In this document: piece after piece, positions 17,216-27,401 of the stretch
Position numbering within the stretch: the stretch's first letter is position 1
Layout: the number at the start of each line of letters is the position of its first letter
Assembly: GCF_000311785.1 (NCBI RefSeq)
Contig: NZ_HE978535.1
Span: forward strand, 170,059 to 207,555
Direction of reading: 5' to 3'
Source: Brevibacillus massiliensis
GTDB lineage: Bacteria; Bacillota; Bacilli; Brevibacillales; Brevibacillaceae
Length of the DNA stretch: 37,497 nt
Translations under genes and position numbers: made by a program
The notes under the pieces: generated by a model
What the model was told of the DNA's origin: nothing
The model's database searches: none
Seen by the model: only the letters and a program-made list of their open reading frames with translations

Positions 17216-17986
17216 ATGGACATGCTGCAGGTGGTCAATGTCACAAAAATCTACGAAGGGAAGGTTTCGTACCGAGCCCTCACCAACATCAATATGACGG
17301 TTGAGCAGGGAGAATTTGTCGGAATCATGGGTCCATCCGGCAGTGGAAAAACGACGTTTCTCAATATGGTGTCGACGATAGATTCGCCGACGTCGGGGGA
17401 GGTATTGATCGACGGGAAAAACCCCCACAAGTTGAAAAGGGGCCAGCTGGCCTTGTTCCGTCGGCGCGAGCTGGGTTTTGTGTTCCAGGATTTCAACCTG
17501 CTGGATACGTTGACTGTCAGGGAAAACATCGTCTTGCCGCTGACGCTGGACGGTGTCAGCGTGAAAGAGATGGACCGGCGGGTATCGGAGGCGGCAGCGA
17601 AGCTGGGCATCGAACACATCCTCGACAAGCGGACCTACGAAATCTCCGGCGGTCAGGCGCAGCGAACCGCCATTGCCCGGGCGATCATTCACGCTCCCAA
17701 GCTGCTTCTGGCCGATGAGCCGACGGGAAACCTCGATTCCAAAGCATCCCGGGACGTGCTGGAAACGATGGAGCAGATCAACCGGGCAGACGGCACCACG
17801 ATGATGATGGTCACCCACGATGCGCTGGCGGCCAGCTACTGCGACCGTGTCGTCTTCATCAAGGACGGAGAACTGTACAACGAAATTCACCGCGGAGAAA
17901 ATCGCCAGGCTTTCTTCCAGCAGATCATCGACGTGCTGTCGCTCCTAGGCGGGAATGCCGCCGACTTGTCAGGAGTTCGCCTGTGA
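17216..17986 (+). CDS. Bce-type ABC transporter ATP-binding protein
   Basis: The 256-residue ATPase belongs to the MacB/BceA group. Walker A is GPSGSGKTT (39-47). The Q-loop segment is LGFVFQDFNLLDTLTVREN. The signature is SGGQAQRTAIARA, with Ala where SGGQQQR has Gln. Walker B is LLLADEPTGNLDS, followed by the MVTHD switch. It pairs with the FtsX-like permease upstream to form the sensing/detoxifying transporter. The ATG follows GAAGGAG. It converges on the regulator/kinase gene with 41 bases between the stops and no convincing terminator. Confidence 0.93.
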   Translation: MDMLQVVNVTKIYEGKVSYRALTNINMTVEQGEFVGIMGPSGSGKTTFLNMVSTIDSPTSGEVLIDGKNPHKLKRGQLALFRRRELGFVFQDFNLLDTLTVRENIVLPLTLDGVSVKEMDRRVSEAAAKLGIEHILDKRTYEISGGQAQRTAIARAIIHAPKLLLADEPTGNLDSKASRDVLETMEQINRADGTTMMMVTHDALAASYCDRVVFIKDGELYNEIHRGENRQAFFQQIIDVLSLLGGNAADLSGVRL

Positions 17987-18027
17987 GCTCGGCTACTTTT
18001 TCGGGAAGGTTTCATTCGAAGCTTTTC

Positions 18028-19713
18028 TTACCGCTGCTTAACGGCATGCGGAAACACAATGCGCATGGCCGTTCCCACGCCCACTTCAGATTCCACCTCG
18101 ACCTGGTGATTGAGGCGTGTACAAATCTCCTTCACCAGGTACAGCCCCATGCCCGTCGATTCCTGGAAAACCCGGCCGTTTTCGCCGGTAAAAAAGGGAC
18201 GGAAGATGCGCTTGATGTCACCTGAAGGAATGCCGACGCCGCGATCGCGAACTTCCAGCACTACGTCGCAACCGCGGATTGTGCTGGAGACAGTGACGTT
18301 TTGCTGGCTCCCGGACGAGTAGCGAATGGCATTGGTGATCAGCTGACCCACGACGAAGAACAGCCACTTCGCGTCCGATTCCACTGTCAGGCCGGGCTCC
18401 ACCTGCAAATCCGGGTAGACGTAATTTCGAATAAACAGCCGCTTGTTTTCCTGGATCACCTTGTGAACAAGTTCCCGCAGCACGACTCGCTCAACGCGAA
18501 AGTCCTGCTCGAACACGTCCATCCGGGTCGCGTACAGTACCATTTCCAGGCCCTTGGCAAGCCGGTCAGCCTCTTCCCGGATGCTCTGGGCACGCGGGTC
18601 GTCCTCCTCCTGTACAGTCAGCGAGATGACGGAGAGAGGCGTTTTCATCTGATGGACCCACTGGGAGATAAACGTCACGTGCTCCCGTTTTTTGCGGTCG
18701 TATTCGTGGATCTTGGCCTGGTACAGGCGGCCATGCAAAAGCTGATGCAGCGCCTGGTTGAGCGGCCCCCAGCCAACCGGCTCCGAGAACTCTTCCAATG
18801 ATTCAGGCGGAGTTGACAAACGCTGATAAAAATAACGATTGCTTAGATAACGGTAGATGAGGTAGCAAACGAGCAGGAAAATCCCCAGAAACATGGCGTA
18901 TAGGGCGATCTTCGTGTTCCCGGCGCCGGACAGCCAAAAGGTTAACGATATGATAAACAATTGGGCCAAATTGACGAAGAACAGGGGAAGTGACTCGCGA
19001 ACGAAAAGCTTCACCTGTCTTCCCCCCCACGAAACTGTCAAGCGATATCCAGAGCCCCGAACCGTTTCAATGCCATCCTCAATGCCGAGTTCCTGCAGTT
19101 TCTTGCGGACGCGGGTAATGTTTACGTTCAGCGTATTGTCGTCGACGTACGACTGATCGTCCCACAGTTTTTCCAACAGCGATTCCCGACTGACCACACG
19201 CGGATAGCGGCTCATCAACATCTCCAGCAAATCTGACTCCTTTTTCGTGAGGGATACGGCCTTGCCGTGCAAGCCAGCTTCCATTCGCTCCGGGTACAGG
19301 GTGAGCCCGGCCTGTTCGATGACGCGCTCTTCATTTCGAGAGGCATACTCCCCGTAGGTGCGGCGCAAATGGCTGCGGATTTTGGCCATGACGACTTCAT
19401 AGTGAAACGGTTTTGCGATGTAGCCGTCCGCTCCGTTTTCCAGGGCCATGATCTGGTCCATATCTCCGGCCCGGGCCGAGATGAATATGATCGGGCACTT
19501 GGACTGGCTGCGGATCTGTCGGCACCAGTAATACCCGTCGTACTCCGGCAGGTTGATATCCAGCAGGACCATATCAGGGTTCACCTCGCCAAACAGGGCG
19601 AGGATCCTGCCGAATTCCTTTGCGATAACGGCCCGATAACCGTATTTTTCGATATGGGCCCGAAGCAATTCTGCTATTTTCAAGTCATCTTCGACGATCA
19701 TGATTGTGTACAT
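18028..19713 (-). CDS. Response regulator and Bce-type histidine kinase in one frame (fusion or homopolymer frameshift)
   Basis: The 561-residue frame joins two normally separate proteins. Residues 1-230 are an OmpR-family regulator: phosphoacceptor Asp52 in VLLDINLPEYDG, Lys in YIAKPF, winged helix to ETVRGSGYRL. Residues 234-561 are a BceS-like intramembrane-sensing kinase with two TM segments (about 243-262 and 268-287) and no sensor domain. Its DHp His is about 354 in FISQWVHQMKTPLSVI, the N-box is ITNAIRYSS, and the ATP-lid glycines are DRGVGIP and GMGLYL. The kinase part has its own GTG at 19014 behind a G-rich site. The junction lies on seven G of the coding strand. With six, the regulator stops at a TGA overlapping that GTG as GTGA, the usual arrangement. 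It likely controls the convergent transporter genes. Confidence 0.85.
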   Translation of the reverse strand: MYTIMIVEDDLKIAELLRAHIEKYGYRAVIAKEFGRILALFGEVNPDMVLLDINLPEYDGYYWCRQIRSQSKCPIIFISARAGDMDQIMALENGADGYIAKPFHYEVVMAKIRSHLRRTYGEYASRNEERVIEQAGLTLYPERMEAGLHGKAVSLTKKESDLLEMLMSRYPRVVSRESLLEKLWDDQSYVDDNTLNVNITRVRKKLQELGIEDGIETVRGSGYRLTVSWGGRQVKLFVRESLPLFFVNLAQLFIISLTFWLSGAGNTKIALYAMFLGIFLLVCYLIYRYLSNRYFYQRLSTPPESLEEFSEPVGWGPLNQALHQLLHGRLYQAKIHEYDRKKREHVTFISQWVHQMKTPLSVISLTVQEEDDPRAQSIREEADRLAKGLEMVLYATRMDVFEQDFRVERVVLRELVHKVIQENKRLFIRNYVYPDLQVEPGLTVESDAKWLFFVVGQLITNAIRYSSGSQQNVTVSSTIRGCDVVLEVRDRGVGIPSGDIKRIFRPFFTGENGRVFQESTGMGLYLVKEICTRLNHQVEVESEVGVGTAMRIVFPHAVKQR

Positions 19714-19838
19714 GGTTCAACCACCTCATCCTGGTCATGTATGGCCGCGTTCGGCGGTCCAAGGGCAAATCCGGGGTTAAACAAGTGCGGGAGTTGGGAT
19801 ACTAGAGACAAACACTTTCTGCCAAAGGAGGGTCACAG

Positions 19839-20033
19839 TTGATATCCGCGAAGCAGCGTGAGCTGGTGCAAAAACAGCTGCACCGGGACGAGAGCAAGAT
19901 CGTCAACATTGTGCTGACCAATGAACAACAGGTGGCCGGCGAGATTGAACACGCCAACCACCAGGGAATCGTCATGCGCGATGGCCGCCGTTACGATTAT
20001 GCAGATATCCGGGAGATCAACGGGGTCTACTAA
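19839..20033 (+). CDS. Small unknown protein (64 residues)
   Basis: No firm family match. The N-terminal half is a basic helix (KQRELVQKQLHRDE); the rest reads as a small beta domain (IVNIVLTNEQQVAGEI, GIVMRDGRRYDYADIREI). That pattern recalls Sm-like or YolD-like small proteins, but the resemblance is weak. It starts with TTG at 19839, six bases after AAAGGAGGG, and no ATG fits. A possible promoter is TTAAAC, 17 bases, TACTAG upstream. It is divergent from the regulator/kinase gene and convergent with the esterase gene. Confidence 0.55.
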   Translation: MISAKQRELVQKQLHRDESKIVNIVLTNEQQVAGEIEHANHQGIVMRDGRRYDYADIREINGVY

Positions 20034-20070
20034 AAATACCCCCTCCCGCTTCGTACATAGCTGTATTTCG

Positions 20071-20805
20071 TCACAAGCCGGTTGCCGGGAAAAAGTGGCG
20101 CAGACCGTTCGGGAGCACCTGCTGCCACAGGCCCCACGTGTGTTCGCCGCGCAGCTCCGCATAGGTGACGCGGACTTTTTTCCGCTCCAGCGCTTCTTTT
20201 GCCTCCCGATTCCAGTAAACGAAGTCAAACGTCCCCATGTGGGTCTCCACACTGGTTTCCTGCAGGCCGACGATCATCCAGGCGTTCAGGCGGGGCATGT
20301 CGGCCGCCATGCGGATGCCCTTTATCGTCGGCAAGAGGAATGCGCCGGAGAGCGATAGCAGGTTGTGGAACAGATCGGGATAATCCATCGCCAGGTGCAG
20401 CGAGACTGTTCCGCCAAGCGAATCGCCGGCCAAGACCCGTTCCTCTGGCTGGCGCCTGATCGGAAAGTTGGATTCGATATAAGGGAGCAGCTCCGTGGCG
20501 AAGAACTGTTTGTAGAAGGCGTTAAGCTCTCCGACCGGAGAGTATTCGCTCGTTCGCTTCCTGCGTTCGACGGATACGCCGACGATGATCATTGGCTGCA
20601 TGTTTTCTTCGAGGATCAGCTTGTTGGCGATCGTGGCGATCCGCCCCATCGTAAAAAAGTCGTTGCCGTCCTGGCAGTAAAGCACAGGGTAGGAGAGCAT
20701 GTCGTTGTATCCGGGAGGAAGGTATACTTTTACCGGTCGCGACTCCCCGAGTATCCTGCTCGGCACCTCTTCTTTGACGATGGTTCGTTTCATGTAATCT
20801 GTCAT
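20071..20805 (-). CDS. Esterase D/enterochelin-esterase-like alpha/beta hydrolase
   Basis: This 244-residue protein of the putative-esterase family is related to BesA/YuiI and other siderophore or acyl esterases. The nucleophile is Ser129 in LAGDSLGGT, and the catalytic His is likely in GEHTWGLW near 220. The N-terminus has VKVYLPPGY and YPVLYCQDGNDFF, typical of this fold. There is no signal peptide, so it is presumably cytosolic. The ATG at 20805 lies seven bases after GAGGTG; a GTG six bases earlier overlaps that site. No siderophore gene is near, so the substrate is open. Confidence 0.82.
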   Translation of the reverse strand: MTDYMKRTIVKEEVPSRILGESRPVKVYLPPGYNDMLSYPVLYCQDGNDFFTMGRIATIANKLILEENMQPMIIVGVSVERRKRTSEYSPVGELNAFYKQFFATELLPYIESNFPIRRQPEERVLAGDSLGGTVSLHLAMDYPDLFHNLLSLSGAFLLPTIKGIRMAADMPRLNAWMIVGLQETSVETHMGTFDFVYWNREAKEALERKKVRVTYAELRGEHTWGLWQQVLPNGLRHFFPATGL

Positions 20806-20888
20806 AAGCACACACCTCGGTTCGCAAGGCTTGATTGGTAGATAGGAACAGCATCAGAGCCGTTTTTGTCGAAGTTGCAGTTTTACGC

Positions 20889-20917
20889 TTGAAAAAAAAT
20901 GATACAGAATTTATATT
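20889..20917 (+). promoter_or_regulatory. pdhABCD promoter
   Basis: TTGAAA (20889-20894), a 17-base spacer, then TATATT (20912-20917), giving a leader of about 150 bases before pdhA. Confidence 0.75.
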
Positions 20918-20922
20918 AAATG

Positions 20923-22158
<1,236 letters not shown>

Positions 22159-22161
22159 CCG

Positions 22162-23142
22162 ATGGCACAGATGACAATGGTTCAAGCGATAACGGATGCG
22201 CTGCGCACCGAATTGAAGCGCGATGAAACAGTACTTGTGTTCGGGGAAGACGTTGGGAAAAACGGGGGCGTATTCCGCGCCACAGACGGCCTGCAGGCTG
22301 AATTTGGCGAGAACCGCGTATTCGACACTCCTTTGGCTGAATCCGGTATCGGCGGGCTTGCAGTCGGTTTGGGCATCAACGGCTTCCGTCCGGTTGCCGA
22401 GATCCAGTTTTTCGGGTTTGTATTTGAGACCTTTGACGCTATCGCCTCACAGGCAGCGCGGATGCGCTATCGTTCAGGCGGGCGCTATCACAGCCCGATC
22501 ACGTTCCGTTCGCCGTTTGGCGGCGGGGTGAAGACGCCAGAATTACACGCCGATTCTCTCGAAGGATTGTTCCTGCAAACGCCCGGCGTAAAGGTCGTGA
22601 TTCCTTCCACGCCATACGATGCCAAAGGGCTGTTGATCTCTGCCATCCGCGACAACGATCCGGTCATTTTCCTGGAGCACATGAAGCTGTACCGTTCGTT
22701 CCGCGGCGAAGTGCCGGAAGGGGAGTACACCATCCCGCTCGGCAAGGCCAACGTGGTGCGCGAAGGCAGCGACGTGACGATCATCACCTACGGCGCCATG
22801 GTTCACACCAGCCTGAAAGCGGCGGAAGAGCTGGAAAAGGCGCGCGGAGCCAAGGCCGAAGTAATCGACCTGCGCACGATCAATCCGCTCGATATGGATA
22901 CGGTCATCGCATCGGTACAAAAGACGAACCGTGCGATCGTCGTCCAGGAAGCGCAAAAAACCTCCGGCGTCGCCGCTGAGATCATTGCGCAAATCAACGA
23001 AAAAGCCATCCTGCATCTGGAGGCTCCCGTACTGCGCGTGACTGCTCCGGACACGGTCTACCCGTTTGCCCAGGCAGAAGACATCTGGCTTCCGGATGCG
23101 AAACGAGTGGTTGAAGCACTGAATAAAGTACTGGACTTTTAA
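22162..23142 (+). CDS. pdhB: Pyruvate dehydrogenase E1 component, beta subunit
   Basis: The 326-residue beta subunit completes the E1 active site. [34 protein letters not shown] is reduced here to its core VFGEDVG (about 26-32), which holds the Glu that activates Th[17 protein letters not shown] and [13 protein letters not shown] follow. The C-terminal half is the transketolase-C fold ([18 protein letters not shown]). Its ribosome site GAAGGAG lies inside the end of pdhA, so the two are probably translationally coupled, giving equal subunits. A terminator-like hairpin follows. Confidence 0.96.
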   Translation: MAQMTMVQAITDALRTELKRDETVLVFGEDVGKNGGVFRATDGLQAEFGENRVFDTPLAESGIGGLAVGLGINGFRPVAEIQFFGFVFETFDAIASQAARMRYRSGGRYHSPITFRSPFGGGVKTPELHADSLEGLFLQTPGVKVVIPSTPYDAKGLLISAIRDNDPVIFLEHMKLYRSFRGEVPEGEYTIPLGKANVVREGSDVTIITYGAMVHTSLKAAEELEKARGAKAEVIDLRTINPLDMDTVIASVQKTNRAIVVQEAQKTSGVAAEIIAQINEKAILHLEAPVLRVTAPDTVYPFAQAEDIWLPDAKRVVEALNKVLDF

Positions 23143-23151
23143 TGATATAAC

Positions 23152-23180
23152 GGCGGAAAGAGTGCTTTCCGCCTTCTTTT
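23152..23180 (+). terminator. Terminator-like hairpin between pdhB and pdhC
   Basis: GGCGGAAAG (23152-23160) pairs perfectly with CTTTCCGCC (23165-23173) across AGTG and is followed by TTCTTTT. Inside an operon it may reduce readthrough into pdhCD or protect the pdhAB mRNA. Confidence 0.75.
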
Positions 23181-23220
23181 CCGCGAGCTGCAAAGCGAAT
23201 TTGAATAGGAGGGAACACGT

Positions 23221-24606
23221 GTGAGTCGTTTTGAATTCAAACTCCCGGATATCGGGGAAGGAATCCACGAAGGCGAGATCGTCAAGTGGCACGTGAAACA
23301 GGGCGATACGGTAGAGGAAGACCAAGTCATTTTGGAAGTGCAAAATGACAAAGCTGTCGTGGAAATTCCATCCCCTGTAAAAGGAAAAGTGTTGGAGCTG
23401 AAAGTCTCGGAAGGAACCGTTGCCGTCGTCGGCGATACGCTGGTCGTATTCGAGGCGGAAGGGGAAGTGCCGAATCTGCCGGTGCACGGGGAAGCGCCTG
23501 CGGCAGAGGAGAAAAGCGAACCGGCAGCCGGCGGTATGGAGCCGGGTTGTGACATTGGAGCACAGATCAGCGAAAACGCAAACAAACCGCTTGACACTCC
23601 GGCAGCAGCTGCCACGGCTGTGGCGACTGCTGCTCCGGTGGATCGCAAGCATGTGCTGGCGACTCCGTCCGTGCGCAAATACGCGCGGGAAAAGGGCGTG
23701 AACATCGCACTGGTGCCGGGCACCGGCAAGCTGGGCCGGATCACGCGGCAGGATGTGGACAGCTTCCTCTCCGGCGGTACGGCGCAGGCAGCGGCACCAA
23801 CACCAGCGCCAGCCGCGGGACAACCGGCAGCCGAGACGGCAGCTCCAACTGCTCCGGCAGCTGCGGCAGCGGCTCCGACCGTGCACTACACGGCGCAAGC
23901 GGGCGAATTGGAAGAGCGCGTACCGCTGAAAGGCATCCGCAAAGCGATCTCCAAAGCGATGGTCAAGTCGGCCTATACTGCGCCGCACGTGACGATTTTC
24001 GACGAAGTGGACGTGACCGAACTGGTCGCACTGCGCAAGCAAGGAAAAGTGCTGGCTGAAGAAAAGGGCCTCAAACTCACTTACCTGCCGTTCATCGTGA
24101 AAGCTGTCGTTGCCGGGCTGAAAAAGTTCCCGGAACTGAACAGCTCGCTTGATGATGAAAAACAAGAAGTTATCTATAAAAAATACTACAACATCGGCAT
24201 TGCCACATCTACCGACGACGGGCTGCTCGTTCCCGTTGTGAAGGCGGCGGACCGCAAATCCATCTTTGAAATTGCGGCAGAGATCTCCGAGCTGGCCGTA
24301 AAGGCTCGCGACCGCAAAGCGTCGGCTGACGAGCTGAAAGGCTCTACCTTCAGCATCACCAACATTGGCTCTGCCGGGGGAATGTTCTTTACCCCGATCA
24401 TCAATCATCCGGAGGCAGCGATCCTCGGCGTAGGCCGCATCGCGGAAAAACCGGTGGTGAAAAACGGCGAGATCGTGGTCGCTCCCGTCCTGTCGCTGTC
24501 GCTGAGCTTTGACCACCGCCTGATTGACGGAGAACCGGCACAGCGCTTCGTCAACTACCTGAAACAGCTGTTGGAAAACCCGACACTGCTGGTCATGGAG
24601 GGATAA
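23221..24606 (+). CDS. pdhC: Pyruvate dehydrogenase E2, dihydrolipoamide acetyltransferase
   Basis: E2 is the structural core of the complex and moves acetyl to CoA. This 461-residue form has one lipoyl domain (about 3-80) with lipoyl Lys44 in QNDKAVVEI. Then come an acidic/Ala linker, a subunit-binding domain (about 140-178: [16 protein letters not shown] to GRITRQDV) and a second Ala/Pro/Thr-rich swinging linker (about 183-222). The catalytic domain carries SFDHRLIDG, with the catalytic His. It starts with GTG at 23221 behind AGGAGGG. The 78-base gap from pdhB holds the terminator-like hairpin. Confidence 0.96.
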   Translation: MSRFEFKLPDIGEGIHEGEIVKWHVKQGDTVEEDQVILEVQNDKAVVEIPSPVKGKVLELKVSEGTVAVVGDTLVVFEAEGEVPNLPVHGEAPAAEEKSEPAAGGMEPGCDIGAQISENANKPLDTPAAAATAVATAAPVDRKHVLATPSVRKYAREKGVNIALVPGTGKLGRITRQDVDSFLSGGTAQAAAPTPAPAAGQPAAETAAPTAPAAAAAAPTVHYTAQAGELEERVPLKGIRKAISKAMVKSAYTAPHVTIFDEVDVTELVALRKQGKVLAEEKGLKLTYLPFIVKAVVAGLKKFPELNSSLDDEKQEVIYKKYYNIGIATSTDDGLLVPVVKAADRKSIFEIAAEISELAVKARDRKASADELKGSTFSITNIGSAGGMFFTPIINHPEAAILGVGRIAEKPVVKNGEIVVAPVLSLSLSFDHRLIDGEPAQRFVNYLKQLLENPTLLVMEG

Positions 24607-24609
24607 CAC

Positions 24610-26022
24610 ATGGTAGTGGGAGAATTTACGACTGAAGTCGACGTACTGGTTATCGGTGCAGGACCGGGCGGTTATGTAGCGGCGATCCGCGCGGCACAGC
24701 TCGGCAAAACCGTCACCGTCGTGGAAAAAGGGTCTGTCGGAGGCGTTTGCCTCAACGTGGGCTGCATCCCTTCCAAAGCCCTGATTCACGCCTCGCACAC
24801 ATATGAGGAGATGCAGAGCGCACAGGCGATGGGAATCTCCGCCGAGAACGTGAAAGTAGACTTCGCCAAAGTGCAGGAGTGGAAAGCGGGCATTGTCAAA
24901 CAACTGACCGGCGGCGTCAGCTCGCTCTTTAAAGGAAACAAGATTCAAGTGATCGAGGGAGAAGCGCTGTTCGTCAACGAAAATGAGGTTCGCGTCTTCC
25001 ACGGATACGATGTCAACCGCTACCGGTTTAACCACTGCATTATTGCAACCGGTTCTCGTCCGATCGAGCTGCCGGCCTTCCCGTTTGGCAAGCGCGTCCT
25101 CTCTTCCACGGAAGCGCTCAACCTGACCGAAGTGCCGAAGAGCCTGATCGTCATCGGCGGCGGTTACATCGGCGTCGAATTGGGGAGCGTGTACGCCCGT
25201 TTCGGTGCAAAAGTGACGATTCTCGAAGGCGGCGACCGCATTCTTCCCGGATTTGAAGCGGAAATGACGCGCTGGGTTGAACGGAAGCTGAAGAAAAGCA
25301 ACGTGGAAATCCACACGAAGGCATTGGCTCAAGGAATGGAAGAGACGGAGAGCGGCGTGACCGTCAAGGCTGAGGTGAAAGGCGAGGCCAAGACCTTTGA
25401 AGCGGAATACGTGCTCGTCACGGTGGGCCGCCGACCCAATACGGATGAACTTGGTGTTCGCGACATCGGCATGAAGCTGACGGACAAAGGCTATATCGTC
25501 GTCGATAAACAGGGTCAGACCAGCATTCCCAATGTGTATGCCATCGGCGACATCGTCGAAGGGCCGGCCTTGGCGCATAAAGCTTCTTATGAAGGCAAGG
25601 TCGCGGCGGAAGCGATTGCCGGACAACCGGCAGAAGTCGACTACAAGGCGATTCCAGCCGTCGTCTTCTCCGATCCGGAAATCGCCAGCGTAGGTTTGAG
25701 CGAAAGTGATGCGAAAGCGCAAGGACTCGAGATCATCTCCGGCCGCTTCCCGTTTGCCGCCAATGGCCGCGCGCTTTCGGTCAACGCGGGTGAAGGCTTC
25801 ATCAAACTGGTCGCCGACAAAGAGACGCATGTCCTGCTCGGAGCGCAGATCGTCGGGCCGGGAGCGTCCGATCTCATCGCGGAGATGGGGCTTGCCATCG
25901 AGATGGGGGCTGTGCTCGAAGATATCGAGCTGACCATCCACGCCCATCCGACCTTGGCCGAGGTGACGGTTGAGGCGGCAGAAATGGCGCTTGGACACCC
26001 TATCCATGTGTTAAATAAATAG
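24610..26022 (+). CDS. pdhD: Dihydrolipoamide dehydrogenase (E3)
   Basis: E3 reoxidises the lipoyl arm, passing electrons through FAD and a disulfide to NAD. The 470-residue protein has the FAD-binding [10 protein letters not shown] (16-25) and redox cysteines Cys47 and Cys52 in [13 protein letters not shown]. The NAD-binding motif is [12 protein letters not shown], then [13 protein letters not shown]. The C-terminal His-Glu pair lies in HAHPTLAEV on the dimer interface. The ATG follows GGAGGG three bases after pdhC ends. It is the last gene of pdhABCD. Confidence 0.96.
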   Translation: MVVGEFTTEVDVLVIGAGPGGYVAAIRAAQLGKTVTVVEKGSVGGVCLNVGCIPSKALIHASHTYEEMQSAQAMGISAENVKVDFAKVQEWKAGIVKQLTGGVSSLFKGNKIQVIEGEALFVNENEVRVFHGYDVNRYRFNHCIIATGSRPIELPAFPFGKRVLSSTEALNLTEVPKSLIVIGGGYIGVELGSVYARFGAKVTILEGGDRILPGFEAEMTRWVERKLKKSNVEIHTKALAQGMEETESGVTVKAEVKGEAKTFEAEYVLVTVGRRPNTDELGVRDIGMKLTDKGYIVVDKQGQTSIPNVYAIGDIVEGPALAHKASYEGKVAAEAIAGQPAEVDYKAIPAVVFSDPEIASVGLSESDAKAQGLEIISGRFPFAANGRALSVNAGEGFIKLVADKETHVLLGAQIVGPGASDLIAEMGLAIEMGAVLEDIELTIHAHPTLAEVTVEAAEMALGHPIHVLNK

Positions 26023-26032
26023 GTATAATAGC

Positions 26033-26065
26033 TGGGAGAAGGGGACAATCCCTTCTCCCATTGTT
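26033..26065 (+). terminator. Hairpin after pdhD
   Basis: TGGGAGAAGGG (26033-26043) pairs perfectly with CCCTTCTCCCA (26050-26060), followed by TTGTTG. The stem is strong but the T-run weak, so it may be a leaky terminator. Confidence 0.65.
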
Positions 26066-26080
26066 GTAAGGAGGGAAACT

Positions 26081-26506
26081 ATGGTTGCGATGTTTATGAT
26101 CCACCGGTTGGCTGCCGTTCTCATTCTGCTCTGCCTGTTTTTGCCGATTGGAACGGGAACATTGGCTTCCAGGGACCCGCAGGCAGCGGCACAGCGCGCC
26201 GGCAAGCTGGCTGGTCTGCTGCGGATTCCGCATTTCGTTTTGATCGTTTCCATTATTACCGGACTGGCAGTATACTGGGCCGGGGGATTCCGGATTACGC
26301 TTTGGCTCGCGATTGTCTTTCTCCTGTTTTTGGCAATTGCCGCACTGTTCGGGATTATCACCAAGGCGCTAAAAAATGTCAAGGATTTGGCAGGCCGAAA
26401 CGAATCGTTCCAGGCCGGCGCAAAGAAGGCGTTTGTCTTGAGCCTGGTGCTGGATCTGGTCATCCTGCTGATGGTGGCAGTCAAGTTTGCCCCCCTGCCG
26501 TTTTAA
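26081..26506 (+). CDS. Four-TM membrane protein, unknown function
   Basis: I do not recognise the family with confidence. The 141-residue protein has four hydrophobic segments, at about 7-26, 48-68, 74-96 and 114-135. A conserved-looking MIHRLAAVLILL opens it, and a Lys/Arg-rich loop (KALKNVKDLAGRNESF) lies between segments 3 and 4. The His in the first helix recalls small haem- or copper-region membrane proteins, but there is no further evidence. The ATG lies six bases after GGAGGG. It sits between pdhD and the crcB pair. Confidence 0.7.
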   Translation: MVAMFMIHRLAAVLILLCLFLPIGTGTLASRDPQAAAQRAGKLAGLLRIPHFVLIVSIITGLAVYWAGGFRITLWLAIVFLLFLAIAALFGIITKALKNVKDLAGRNESFQAGAKKAFVLSLVLDLVILLMVAVKFAPLPF

Positions 26507-26594
26507 GCATAGGCATAAGCCAGCGAAGACTCCTGCCAATTCTTCCAGGCGGGAGTTTGCTGTTGGTCGAAAGAATTGTAGGAGCGGATAAGAG

Positions 26595-26969
26595 ATGGCG
26601 TATCTTGTTATCGGCCTGGCCGGTTCGATTGGAGCATTACTGCGCTATTACGCAGGATTGTGGTCGCATGAGTGGTGGGCAAGCCCCTTTCCGCTTGGCA
26701 CGCTGATCACCAATTACCTCGGCTGTTTTGTGCTGGCCTGGTTCTCTACCTGGGTCGTTGCCAGGCCCGTACCGGAATGGCTGCGTCTTGGTATCACGAC
26801 CGGCTTGATTGGTTCCTTTACGACATTTTCAACATTCAGTGTGGAAACGGTCCAGCTGCTTCACGCCGGGCTCTTTCTGCTCGCGTTGATTTACGTGTTG
26901 ACAAGCTTGTGGGGCGGCCTGCTGCTCGCCTGGCTGGGGTATCGGTTGGCAGCGGCCAAGAAAGCCTGA
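26595..26969 (+). CDS. crcB: Fluoride channel subunit CrcB/Fluc 1
   Basis: Fluc proteins export fluoride through a dual-topology dimer in the membrane. This 124-residue subunit has four TM segments and the family marks GSIGALLRYY (near 10-19), a TNYLGC Asn lining the pore (about 40) and the GSFTTFSTFSVE box (about 75-86) with the Phe residues and the sodium-site region. The ribosome site is AGGAG. It is followed after 12 bases by a second, divergent copy, the arrangement expected for a heterodimeric Fluc. I see no fluoride riboswitch upstream. Confidence 0.9.
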   Translation: MAYLVIGLAGSIGALLRYYAGLWSHEWWASPFPLGTLITNYLGCFVLAWFSTWVVARPVPEWLRLGITTGLIGSFTTFSTFSVETVQLLHAGLFLLALIYVLTSLWGGLLLAWLGYRLAAAKKA

Positions 26970-26981
26970 GGAGGAGCGCAC

Positions 26982-27335
26982 ATGGTGTGGCAAGGGTTTC
27001 TCGTGGCTGCAGGCGGATTTTTGGGGGCGACGCTGCGTTATGGCATTACCCGCTGGCTGGGAAAAAAAGCTTCCGGCGGGTTTCCTTATGGAACGCTGAC
27101 GGTAAATCTGCTTGGCTCGTTTCTGTTGGGGTGGCTGACGGGGACAGGATTTGGTTCGGCTGCCTTGTTGTTTCTGGGAACGGGGTTCACAGGCGCCTTC
27201 ACAACATTTTCGACGTTAAACTGGGAGAGCTTGCAAGCGGGACGCGCTGCTGCTGCGCTTAATCTGACGGTGAGCTATACCGTTGGGATCCTGCTGGCTT
27301 TTGCCGGTTACTGGGCAGGGGGCGGCCTCTCCTAG
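26982..27335 (+). CDS. crcB: Fluoride channel subunit CrcB/Fluc 2
   Basis: This second Fluc subunit, 117 residues, has four TM segments: GFLGATLRYG near the start, TVNLLGSFLLG with the pore Asn, and GFTGAFTTFSTLNWE. It differs strongly from the first copy in sequence and in charged-loop pattern, as partners of opposite topology do. The ATG follows GAGGAGGAG. It is followed by a long symmetric hairpin shared with the convergent gene. Confidence 0.9.
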   Translation: MVWQGFLVAAGGFLGATLRYGITRWLGKKASGGFPYGTLTVNLLGSFLLGWLTGTGFGSAALLFLGTGFTGAFTTFSTLNWESLQAGRAAAALNLTVSYTVGILLAFAGYWAGGGLS

Positions 27336-27339
27336 CCAG

Positions 27340-27384
27340 GCTGCAGCCGATTTTTTTCGACAGAGGGGAAAAATCGGCTGCAGC
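27340..27384. terminator. Symmetric hairpin between crcB2 and the convergent gene
   Basis: Bases 27340-27355 pair perfectly with 27369-27384 over 16 base pairs (GCTGCAGCCGATTTTT against its complement), with a 13-base loop. The A/T tract sits at the top of the stem, so half of the structure can act as a terminator in either direction. Confidence 0.7.
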
Positions 27385-27401
27385 GGCTTGAACAATTTCT
27401 G

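Noticed and set aside
22543..26007. A 1154-codon open frame on the minus strand opposite pdhB, pdhC and pdhD
   Set aside because: It is exactly antisense to well-conserved pdh genes, has Arg/His/Phe-rich low-quality composition and matches no family; it arises from GC-rich codon use.
26021..26030. TATAAT at the pdhD stop as a promoter for the downstream membrane protein gene
   Set aside because: No -35 box at 16-18 bases and no extended -10; the hairpin at 26033 would follow immediately.
26507..26594. Fluoride (crcB) riboswitch before the crcB pair
   Set aside because: The conserved pseudoknot sequence pattern is not present; only an imperfect hairpin (26521-26562) is seen.
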